Below are positions 1-7,809 of a stretch of DNA of 64,000 nt, in pieces (position 1 is the first letter of the stretch; the number at the start of each line of letters is the position of its first letter). The stretch comes from Bacillus sp. Marseille-Q1617 (lineage in GTDB: Bacteria > Bacillota > Bacilli > Bacillales > Bacillaceae_B). The notes below the pieces were generated by a model that worked only from the letters and a program-made list of their open reading frames with translations, had not been told where the DNA came from and did not search any database. The stretch is from contig NZ_CAHJXM010000001.1 of NCBI RefSeq assembly GCF_903645295.1, positions 558,001 through 622,000 of the forward strand. The letters run 5' to 3'. A program made the position numbers and the translations under genes.

Positions 1-223
1 TTTGTGGGTTTTTCACCCTTTCCTCTTCGGAACGAACAAATGGATAGTATTGCTTGTCTGCTTGATGGTACAGATAATCCCCCTCTCGCATGAGTTTGCT
101 GAATGATCCACTTGGGATCCCGATGGTTTCGCATATTTCCGCTAGACTATGCTTTTTTAACATCGTATTGACTTCTTGTACTCTTTTTGCTGGTGGCATT
201 GTAATGATTGTGTCTTTATCCAT
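1..223 (-). CDS. Partial small DNA-binding-like protein (3' end outside window)
   Basis: Reading leftwards from an ATG at 221-223, an open frame runs off the window edge after about 74 codons. It begins MDKDTIITMPPAKRVQEV and continues with a segment (LAEICETIGIPSGSFSKLM) that looks like a helix-turn-helix. An AAAGGGG ribosome binding site lies about 8 nt upstream of the ATG. It points away from the restriction operon. I do not recognise the family. The helix-turn-helix reading is inference from the spacing of hydrophobic residues and the Gly turn. It may be a regulator or mobile-element protein belonging to the same island. Confidence 0.55.
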   Translation of the reverse strand, partial: MDKDTIITMPPAKRVQEVNTMLKKHSLAEICETIGIPSGSFSKLMREGDYLYHQADKQYYPFVRSEEERVKNPQ

Positions 224-339
224 ATACACAACCCCTTTCTTATAATGAAGTTAATACATTATAGACTCAAATTTTTTGGGTATAACTGTATTTCATTTGT
301 TATTTATTTCTATAGAGTTAGGTTCATTACCAGTAAGGA

Positions 340-369
340 TTGACTTTGGTTAAATTAAAGTTATATACT
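340..369 (+). promoter_or_regulatory. Sigma-A-type promoter of the restriction-modification operon
   Basis: TTGACT at 340-345 and TATACT at 364-369 are separated by 18 bp, upstream of the first restriction-modification gene. The position and spacing fit a housekeeping promoter. The start site would fall inside the TATTTAAC repeats that follow. Confidence 0.5.
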
Positions 370-370
370 G

Positions 371-416
371 TATTTAACGATTATTGTTAAATATTATATT
401 TAACATTATATTTAAC
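371..416. promoter_or_regulatory. Four TATTTAAC boxes (putative operator)
   Basis: TATTTAAC occurs at 371-378, 397-404 and 409-416, and its inverse GTTAAATA at 386-393. The first two form an inverted repeat with a 7-bp spacer, and the last two are direct repeats 12 bp apart. The cluster sits right after the -10 box and before the ribosome binding site of the first gene, where a repressor would block transcription. No regulator is identified; the partial helix-turn-helix gene at 1-223 is one candidate. Confidence 0.5.
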
Positions 417-436
417 GTATGAAGAGGAGGTGTAAC

Positions 437-1012
437 ATGCATCTTGGTGAGATTGCCCAAATAAAGACTGGATTGGTATTAAGTAGGAAGAAGGCAGAAT
501 TTGAATATGATGCAAAGGCTAGATACAAACTTTTGTCTCTCAAAAATATAAGTGAAGATGGGGCAATTGTTAACGAATTATTTGATGAATTCATCAGTAA
601 TGATGACTTAGATGATCATTACTTTACTGAAGAATGCGATGTACTAATGCGGTTAAGCCAACCTTATACAGCAGTGTTTATAGATAAAGACCATACTGGT
701 TTATTGGTTCCGTCATACTTTGCTATCATAAAGGTGAATGAAACTAAAGTTTTACCACAATATGCAGCATGGTATCTAAATACATTGAATGTAAAGAAGG
801 AATTGGAGCGTTCTCAAGCAGGTAGTAGGATTCCTAGCACAAATCAACATGCAATAAGAAATATTCCTATTATGTTAACGTCCATCTCTAAACAACAAAT
901 GTTGATTGAGCTTTTCCAGCTACACCAAAGAGAAAAAATGCTTTATAAGAAATTGATTGAAGAAAAAGAGTTGCTCTTTCAGGGAGTTACTCAGCAAATA
1001 ATAGGAGGATAA
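437..1012 (+). CDS. Half-size type I restriction specificity (HsdS-like) protein
   Basis: This 191-residue protein looks like a single target-recognition half of a type I S subunit. It begins HLGEIAQIKTG, has a central TRD-like region, then the SRIPSTNQHAIRNIPIML segment seen where S subunits contact DNA, and a C-terminal coiled helix (LYKKLIEEKELLFQG). Full S proteins carry two such halves (compare 2555-3814), so this is half length. The start is the ATG at 437, preceded by GAGGAGGTG; an in-frame ATG at 419 lacks a good site. It ends 4 bp before hsdM and is first in the operon. It might pair with another S half, dimerise, or compete with the full S protein. Family assignment is fairly sure; role is inference. 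Confidence 0.75.
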   Translation: MHLGEIAQIKTGLVLSRKKAEFEYDAKARYKLLSLKNISEDGAIVNELFDEFISNDDLDDHYFTEECDVLMRLSQPYTAVFIDKDHTGLLVPSYFAIIKVNETKVLPQYAAWYLNTLNVKKELERSQAGSRIPSTNQHAIRNIPIMLTSISKQQMLIELFQLHQREKMLYKKLIEEKELLFQGVTQQIIGG

Positions 1013-1016
1013 AAGA

Positions 1017-2543
1017 ATGATTGAACAGACATCACAAGAAAAAATCAATAGTGTATTATGGCAGGCGGCAGACACCTTTAGAGGAAAGATTGACTCTTCT
1101 ACATACAAGGATTACATCCTTACTACGTTGTTTATTAAGTATTTAAGTGATTCCTACAAAGAGAAAGTAGAAGAATATTCAAACCGTTACAATGGAGATG
1201 AACAGCGTATTCAACGAGCTATATCAAGAGAACGTTTTGTGTTGGATGAAACGTCAACATTTGACTATCTGTATAGCAAAAGAAACGACCCAGAGATTGG
1301 TGAGATCATAAACAAAGCATTAGAACGAATTGAAAATGAAAATACAGGAAAACTTCGTGGTGTATTCCGTAATATAGACTTCAATAGTGAGGCAATTCTT
1401 GGTAAGGCGAAAGAACGTAATGCAATGCTACGTTCTTTATTGGAGGATTTTAATCAACTATCGTTAAGACCGTCCCAATTAGGTAATGAAGATATTGTTG
1501 GTAATGCTTATCAATACATGATTGGATTATTTGCTTCTGATGCAGGGAAAAAAGGTGGAGAATTCTACACACCTGCTGAGGTTTCAGAACTTCTGGCACG
1601 ATTAGTTAAACCGCATGAAAATGATCGTATTTATGACCCAACTTGTGGCTCTGGTTCTTTATTGTTAAAAGTAGCTAAACAAGTACCTAGTAAGAAGGTA
1701 GCGATTTATGGTCAAGAACGTAATGGGGCAACTCATTCATTAGCATTAATGAATATGTATTTGCACGGGATAGATGATGCAAAGATTGAATGGGGTGATA
1801 CATTAGCTAACCCATTGCATTTGGATGAAGGCAAATTAATGAAGTTTCAAGTCATTGTTGCAAATCCTCCTTTCTCATTAGATAAGTGGGCGATGGGATT
1901 TGCTGGTGAAGGAAATGATAAGAAATTTAAAATGGAGCCAGGGCTTGATCAATACAGAAGATTTGAATGGGGAGTTCCACCAAGTTCAAAAGGGGACTAT
2001 GCGTTTGTACAACACATGCTCTATTCATTAGCTGAAAATGGACGGATGGCTACAATTTTGCCTCATGGAGTATTATTCCGAGGTGCAAGTGAAGGGAATA
2101 TCCGTCAGCAAATTATTAATATGAACCTTTTAGATGCTGTTATTGGATTACCAGAAGGACTATTCTATGGTACTGGAATTCCAGCATGTATTATGGTATT
2201 TCGAAAAGACCGTTCACGTAAAGATGTTATATTCATTGACGCTTCCGGTGAAGGAAACTATGAAAAAGGGAAAAACCAAAACAAATTAAGAGAGCAGGAC
2301 ATTGAAAAGATTTTTGCAACGTATGAGAAGAGGGAAACCATTGATAAATATTCGTATGTGGCAACATTTGATGAAATTAAAGAAAACGACTATAACCTAA
2401 ACATCCCACGGTATGTTGATACGTTTGAAGAAGAGGAACCCGTCGAAATGGCTACGGTTAAGGAAAATATTGAGAATATTAAACAAGAGATTCATGAAGT
2501 TGAAAGACAAATGGAGAAGTATTTGAAAGAGTTGGGATTGTAG
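1017..2543 (+). CDS. hsdM: Type I restriction-modification methyltransferase subunit HsdM
   Basis: A 508-residue N6-adenine DNA methyltransferase, the modification subunit of a type I system; it transfers a methyl group from S-adenosylmethionine to adenine at sites chosen by HsdS. The N-terminal helical HsdM domain covers about residues 8-150. The AdoMet-binding motif DPTCGSGSLLL is near residue 208 and the catalytic NPPF (VIVANPPFSLD) near 284. The length is normal. A ribosome binding site (AGGAGG) precedes the ATG. It sits between the half-S gene and hsdS and should be cotranscribed with both. Its sequence is AT-rich like the rest of this island. Confidence 0.96.
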   Translation: MIEQTSQEKINSVLWQAADTFRGKIDSSTYKDYILTTLFIKYLSDSYKEKVEEYSNRYNGDEQRIQRAISRERFVLDETSTFDYLYSKRNDPEIGEIINKALERIENENTGKLRGVFRNIDFNSEAILGKAKERNAMLRSLLEDFNQLSLRPSQLGNEDIVGNAYQYMIGLFASDAGKKGGEFYTPAEVSELLARLVKPHENDRIYDPTCGSGSLLLKVAKQVPSKKVAIYGQERNGATHSLALMNMYLHGIDDAKIEWGDTLANPLHLDEGKLMKFQVIVANPPFSLDKWAMGFAGEGNDKKFKMEPGLDQYRRFEWGVPPSSKGDYAFVQHMLYSLAENGRMATILPHGVLFRGASEGNIRQQIINMNLLDAVIGLPEGLFYGTGIPACIMVFRKDRSRKDVIFIDASGEGNYEKGKNQNKLREQDIEKIFATYEKRETIDKYSYVATFDEIKENDYNLNIPRYVDTFEEEEPVEMATVKENIENIKQEIHEVERQMEKYLKELGL

Positions 2544-2554
2544 GTGAAAAGTAT

Positions 2555-3814
2555 ATGAATGACTTAGTGAATACACAACTTGTTAGTAGAATAGGTCAAT
2601 TCCCAAAAGATTGGAGAATAACTAAAATTGGGGAAATAGCCTCTGTAACAAAGTTAGCTGGTTTTGAGTTTACAGAACACATTACTTATAAAGATGATGG
2701 TGAGATTATTGCTCTAAGAGCACTTAATTTGAAAAAAGGGAAGTTGGATTTAAGTGATGTTAAGCGTATTGATAAAAGTGTATCCGAGGGTTTAATGCGT
2801 TCAAAATTGTTTAAAGATGACATTGTTTTTTCTTATGTTGGTACAATTGGTGAAGTGGCAAATATAGAAGAAGATGATAAGTATCACCTGGCTCCTAATG
2901 TTGCAAAAATTGTTGTTAATAAAAAATATGATTCAAAGTATGTAACTTACTATCTTGTATCACAAAATGCTAATAAGGAGATAGAAAGATTATTAACAAC
3001 TTCTTCTCAACCGGCGTTATCAATGGGAAATATTAGAGAAATCCAAATCCCGATTCCACCGCTTGTAGAACAACAAAAAATTGCTTCAATCCTCTCAACT
3101 TGGGATAAGGCGATTGAGTTAAAAGAAAAGTTGATTGAGCAGAAAAAAGAGCAGCAAAAAGGGTTAATGCAGAAGTTGTTGACAGGAAAAGTTAGATTAT
3201 CAAATTTTAATGGGGAATGGAGAGAAACTAAACTCGGTGAAATAGGGAAGTTCCTCAAAGGTAAAGGAATTTCCAAAAATGAGACAGTGGAAAAGGGAAT
3301 AAATTGTATTCGTTATGGTGAAATATACACTTCACACCATTTTTACATCAAAGAATTTTACTCGTTTATTACAAAAGAGGTTGCTCATAAAAGTACCAAA
3401 ATAATAAAAAATGACCTGTTATTTGCAGGATCAGGTGAGACTGCAGAAGAGATAGGGAAGGCTGTTGCGTACTTAGGGAATGATGAGGGATACGCTGGTG
3501 GTGATATAATAATTTTACGACCAACAATGGATGTGGATAGTCTGTTTTTATCATATATGGTTAATACAGGAACTGTTGCCTTTGAGAGAGCAAGGTTAGG
3601 ACAAGGGCACTCTGTAGTGCATATATACCCTTCAAATTTAGCAAATCTAAAAATTTTACTACCTCCAATTGATGAACAGAAGCAAATAGCAGATTTGCTA
3701 AAACAATTTGATAAGAATATAGATTTGATTGAACAAGAAGTCAATGAAATAAGAATGCAAAAGAAAGGCCTTATGCAATTGCTTTTAACAGGAAAAATTC
3801 GAATGCAGGTTTAA
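2555..3814 (+). CDS. hsdS: Type I restriction-modification specificity subunit HsdS
   Basis: A 419-residue S subunit with the usual two-repeat layout. TRD1 is at about residues 15-180, ending in IPIPPLVEQQKIASILSTWD and a helix (IELKEKLIEQKKEQQKGLMQKLLTGKVR). TRD2 is at about 220-380, ending ILLPPIDEQKQIADLLKQFD and a matching helix that closes with KKGLMQLLLTGKIR. The two conserved helices set the spacing between the two half-sites of the recognition sequence. It starts 11 bp after hsdM and precedes hsdR. The recognition sequence cannot be read from the protein. Confidence 0.95.
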   Translation: MNDLVNTQLVSRIGQFPKDWRITKIGEIASVTKLAGFEFTEHITYKDDGEIIALRALNLKKGKLDLSDVKRIDKSVSEGLMRSKLFKDDIVFSYVGTIGEVANIEEDDKYHLAPNVAKIVVNKKYDSKYVTYYLVSQNANKEIERLLTTSSQPALSMGNIREIQIPIPPLVEQQKIASILSTWDKAIELKEKLIEQKKEQQKGLMQKLLTGKVRLSNFNGEWRETKLGEIGKFLKGKGISKNETVEKGINCIRYGEIYTSHHFYIKEFYSFITKEVAHKSTKIIKNDLLFAGSGETAEEIGKAVAYLGNDEGYAGGDIIILRPTMDVDSLFLSYMVNTGTVAFERARLGQGHSVVHIYPSNLANLKILLPPIDEQKQIADLLKQFDKNIDLIEQEVNEIRMQKKGLMQLLLTGKIRMQV

Positions 3815-3857
3815 AACCTTCACTCACTTTCCTATTTTTAGAATTGGAGGTGTTAAA

Positions 3858-6800
3858 ATGACAAGGGAGAAGAGTTATGATGAACGCTTTATTAGCCAAG
3901 TTCCAGCTATTGAAGTGTTGCAGGAGCTAGGTTATCAATATTTATCACCGGAAAGAGCGAATCAAATACGTGGAAATCACCATGACGTTTTATTAAAAAC
4001 GGTTTTAGTAGAGAAACTGAAAGATTTAAATTCTTACGAATACAAAGAGGAAATTCGTAAGTTCAGTGATACCAATATCCAGCAGTCCATTCGAGATTTA
4101 GATGAACCGCTAACAAATGGCTTGGTAAAAACAAATGAAGCTATTTACGAAACCATCATGAACGGACGAAGTTATACAGAGTTTTTACCAGACGGTTCAA
4201 AGAAATCATTTACTATAAAATATGTTGATTGGAAGAACATTGAAAATAACGTATTTCATGTGGTAGAAGAATTTGAAGTAGAGCGAATGGATGGGCGTGG
4301 AACGATAAGACCAGATATTGTCCTGTTTGTAAATGGGATTCCTTTTGTAGTGATTGAGTGTAAAAAGGCATCCATTTCTATGAAACAAGGAATTAGTCAA
4401 ATGATTCGTAATCAAGGCAAAGATTATGCCCCACAGTTGTTCAAGTTTGTACAAATGGTTATGGCTACAAATAAAAATGAGACACAATATGCAACTTGCA
4501 ATACACCGAAAAAGTTTTGGTCTGTTTGGAAAGAAGAGAGAGAGTATTGGCTGAATTCTTGGTTAGACAAAACGGTTGAGGGCAGATTACCGACAACACA
4601 GGACAAAAATATCATATCCTTGTTCCAACCTGAGAGGCTACTTGAAATCACCAAGTTCTTCACATTATTTGATAAAGATGTGAAGAAAGTGGCACGTTAT
4701 CAACAATATTTTGCTATTAAAGAAATTATTAAAACAATAGATGAACGGGATGAAAATGGTAATCGTCAAAGTGGTGTTATTTGGCATACACAGGGATCTG
4801 GTAAATCACTCACAATGGTGATGTTGGCTAGATATATCTTGGCGGAGCTGCATGATTTTAATCCAAAAGTCGTAGTGGTTACAGACCGAGTGGAATTGGA
4901 TAAACAAATCCATAAAACATTCCGCCATTCAAGGTTAAAGGCGAGTAGAGCTACTTCAGGCGGTCATTTGGTAGAATTAATCAATGACAATAATTCGGAT
5001 ATTGTTACAACATTGGTTCACAAGTTTGATTCGGCATCAAGTAAGCAAAAACCTATAGAATCTAGGGATATTTTTGTACTGGTTGACGAGTCGCATCGAA
5101 CTCAATATGGAGAACTTCATATTAAGATGAAAAAAGTCTTTCCGAATGCTTGTTATTTAGGATTTACAGGGACCCCACTGATGAAGAAAGAAAAAAGTAC
5201 AATGATAAAGTTTGGAAAACTCATTCATAAGTATACGATTGCTGATGGAGTTCGTGATAATGCGATTGTTCCTTTACTATATGAAGGGAAAATGGTGGAA
5301 CAATCGGTTAATCAAAAAGCAATTGATAAACGTTTGGAAATGATTACTCGAAATCTAAATGATAAGCAAAAAGAAGAAGTAAAGCAAAGATGGAGCAAAT
5401 ATGAAAAACTTGCTTCATCTGAACAACGGATTTATTTAATTGCGGAAGATATTAACAAGCATTTTTTGGAGAACTATAAGACACAGGGAAGCCAATTTAA
5501 GGCGATGTTGGCTACCAATAGTAAAATAGAGTCTATTCGCTATTTGGAGGCATTTGAAGAGTTTGAGGACTTAAACTGTGCTGTCGTAATCTCTCCACCT
5601 GACCAACGTGAAGGGCACGAAGCAGTTGATGAGGAATCGAAAGATAAAATTCAGCGTTTTTGGAAACGGATGATGAACCGCTATGGGACTCCTGAGAAGT
5701 ACGAAGATGGAATTAAAGATGATTTTGTTAATGGTGATGATCTTGATTTACTGATTGTCGTTGACAAGCTGTTAACGGGCTTTGATGCCCCTAGAGCAAC
5801 GTTGCTATATGTAGATAAGCCGATGAAGGAACACACGCTTCTACAAGCTATTGCACGTGTAAATCGACTATATGAAGGAAAAGATTATGGATTAATCATT
5901 GATTATCGTGGTTTATTAGATAAACTTGATCAAGCAATGCAGATGTATTCTGGTGCTGGTCTGGAGAATTTTGATCCAGAAGATTTAAAAGGTGCCATTT
6001 ACGATGTTATTAGTGTCATTGGTTCATTACGTCAGTATTACTCCGATTTATGGCAAATCTTTGCTCCTGTTAAGAACAAAAATGATCGGGAAGAATATGA
6101 GGTATTGTTGGAGGATGAAGAAGGCAGAGAAGGGTTTTATAACGTTTTAAGCAACTTTGGGCGAAACCTTGGAATCTCCTTAGAGTCGGAAAAAATCTAT
6201 AATGCCTTGCCTCCAGAAGAGTTACAAAAGTACAAAAAGGATTTCAAGTTTTTCCAGGACTTGCGGAAAAGTGTGAAGCTACGATATTCGGATACGATTG
6301 ACCATAAAGAATATGAAGCAAAAATGCAGAAGTTGATGGATAATTATATTTCTGCAGAGGAAGTTATTCGTATTACCAATCCAGTAGATATTTTAAATGC
6401 AAAGGCTTTTGAAGAGGAAATAGAACGACTTGGTTCCAAACGAGCGAAAGCAGATGCCATCCGTACTCGTTTAACAAAAAGTGTTCATGCAAAATGGGAC
6501 GAAAACCCATCCTATTACAAAAAGTTTTCTGAACGTATACAAGAGGCCATTCAAGAATATCGAGACAAACGGATTTCTGAGGCTGAGTATTTGAACCGTA
6601 TGAAGGACATTATGAAGGATTACCAGAGTGGTCAATCAACTGAGCATTATCCTAATGTGATTAAAGAAAATCGAAATGCACAAGCCTTTTATGGCGTTAC
6701 AAGGGATATTTTGGGTGAAACAAAAGAATCTGCTACAAGCTATAACACTAATAATCTGGGGGACTTGGCACAGAAGATGGATGAAATCATAAAAGAACAT

Positions 6801-6965
6801 CAAAAAGTTGATTGGCATGATAACTTAGAGATTCACAATCGAATTGCTCAAGAATTGGATGATCTTCTTTTTGATTTTAAAGAAAAGTACAGTTTGGAAA
6901 TTGACTTTGATACAATTGATAAAATCATTGAGCAAATCAAAACGGTTGCTCTAAGACGTTACTAA
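3858..6965 (+). CDS. hsdR: Type I restriction endonuclease subunit HsdR
   Basis: A 1035-residue motor-nuclease subunit that translocates DNA with ATP and cleaves unmethylated DNA. The PD-(D/E)XK nuclease motif is visible at about residues 151-173 (RPDIVLF...VVIECKKA). The helicase part has Walker A HTQGSGKS near 311, the DEAD-like box DESH near 408, and a later GFDAPRATLLYVDKP segment with the QAIARVNR motif VI. The C-terminal helical region binds HsdM. The length is typical. TTGGAGGTG precedes the ATG, and a 43-bp gap follows hsdS. Confidence 0.96.
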   Translation: MTREKSYDERFISQVPAIEVLQELGYQYLSPERANQIRGNHHDVLLKTVLVEKLKDLNSYEYKEEIRKFSDTNIQQSIRDLDEPLTNGLVKTNEAIYETIMNGRSYTEFLPDGSKKSFTIKYVDWKNIENNVFHVVEEFEVERMDGRGTIRPDIVLFVNGIPFVVIECKKASISMKQGISQMIRNQGKDYAPQLFKFVQMVMATNKNETQYATCNTPKKFWSVWKEEREYWLNSWLDKTVEGRLPTTQDKNIISLFQPERLLEITKFFTLFDKDVKKVARYQQYFAIKEIIKTIDERDENGNRQSGVIWHTQGSGKSLTMVMLARYILAELHDFNPKVVVVTDRVELDKQIHKTFRHSRLKASRATSGGHLVELINDNNSDIVTTLVHKFDSASSKQKPIESRDIFVLVDESHRTQYGELHIKMKKVFPNACYLGFTGTPLMKKEKSTMIKFGKLIHKYTIADGVRDNAIVPLLYEGKMVEQSVNQKAIDKRLEMITRNLNDKQKEEVKQRWSKYEKLASSEQRIYLIAEDINKHFLENYKTQGSQFKAMLATNSKIESIRYLEAFEEFEDLNCAVVISPPDQREGHEAVDEESKDKIQRFWKRMMNRYGTPEKYEDGIKDDFVNGDDLDLLIVVDKLLTGFDAPRATLLYVDKPMKEHTLLQAIARVNRLYEGKDYGLIIDYRGLLDKLDQAMQMYSGAGLENFDPEDLKGAIYDVISVIGSLRQYYSDLWQIFAPVKNKNDREEYEVLLEDEEGREGFYNVLSNFGRNLGISLESEKIYNALPPEELQKYKKDFKFFQDLRKSVKLRYSDTIDHKEYEAKMQKLMDNYISAEEVIRITNPVDILNAKAFEEEIERLGSKRAKADAIRTRLTKSVHAKWDENPSYYKKFSERIQEAIQEYRDKRISEAEYLNRMKDIMKDYQSGQSTEHYPNVIKENRNAQAFYGVTRDILGETKESATSYNTNNLGDLAQKMDEIIKEHQKVDWHDNLEIHNRIAQELDDLLFDFKEKYSLEIDFDTIDKIIEQIKTVALRRY

Positions 6966-6978
6966 GGCAGGGAGCAGC

Positions 6979-7704
6979 ATGGAAAAACATCAAATTGAGT
7001 ACGCCAATAATGTCATAGATTTCATTATTAAGCGGAAACAAGTCAAAAATGTAAACCTTAATGTCAAACCAGACATGACGATTGAGGTTACTGCAAATGA
7101 CAGAGTGCCGTTAGATTTTATTTCCGATTTTGTTAAATCAAAAGGCTCATGGATTCTTAAAAATGTTGGGAATTTTAATGATGTACAGCCTTTGAAGCAA
7201 AGTGAAAGAGAATATGTCAGTGGCGAGACGTTTAAGTATTTGGGAAAGCAATACCGCTTACGAGTACAGCAGTCAATGGAAGAAGAAGTAGTGAAATACT
7301 TCCGAGGCTTCATTTATTTGTACGTGAAGAAAACAGATAATGTTAGCCGAAAATCGAAATTGATGGACGAATGGTATCGTGAAAAAGCCCAAATGACATT
7401 CAATGAATCATTAGAGAAAATGTATCCACTGGTGCAAAAATACGGAGTGGAGAAGCCAGAAATTGATATAAGGTTGATGAAAGCACGATGGGGTTCAGCA
7501 CTAACCGAAAAAAACACGGTACTTCTAAATACTGAGCTTATAAAGGCACCAAAATACTGTATTGATTACGTGGTTCTTCATGAATTAATTCATTTTAAGT
7601 ATAACGATCACAGTGATAACTTCTATCAGATGCTTTTTTCATTAATGCCTGATTGGGAAAAGAGAAAAGCGATATTGGATGAAGAAGTTGTGAAGGATTT
7701 ATGA
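6979..7704 (+). CDS. YgjP-like (DUF45/M48) zinc metallopeptidase
   Basis: A 241-residue protein of the YgjP/DUF45 family, often found at the end of type I restriction operons. The zinc motif HELIH (in VLHELIHFKYNDHS) is near residue 201. It is preceded by the family signature RLMKARWGSALTEKNTVLLNTELI. The gene starts 13 bp after hsdR with GGGAG as ribosome binding site, so it is almost certainly cotranscribed. A role in processing HsdR or limiting self-restriction has been suggested for such neighbours but cannot be shown here. Confidence 0.85.
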   Translation: MEKHQIEYANNVIDFIIKRKQVKNVNLNVKPDMTIEVTANDRVPLDFISDFVKSKGSWILKNVGNFNDVQPLKQSEREYVSGETFKYLGKQYRLRVQQSMEEEVVKYFRGFIYLYVKKTDNVSRKSKLMDEWYREKAQMTFNESLEKMYPLVQKYGVEKPEIDIRLMKARWGSALTEKNTVLLNTELIKAPKYCIDYVVLHELIHFKYNDHSDNFYQMLFSLMPDWEKRKAILDEEVVKDL

Positions 7705-7746
7705 GATGAACTATATAGTGATGAACACAACAGAAAGAACAACAGA

Positions 7747-7777
7747 AGGTAGTTCCTATATATAGGTGCTGCCTTTT
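7747..7777 (+). terminator. Hairpin after the metallopeptidase gene
   Basis: A perfect 12-bp palindrome CCTATATATAGG (7755-7766) is extended by GGTAG/CTGCC and followed by TTTT. It could end the restriction-modification transcript before the next gene, though the T run is short. Confidence 0.45.
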
Positions 7778-7809
7778 ACACATTTTGACTATTTAGAGGA
7801 GGGATTATA

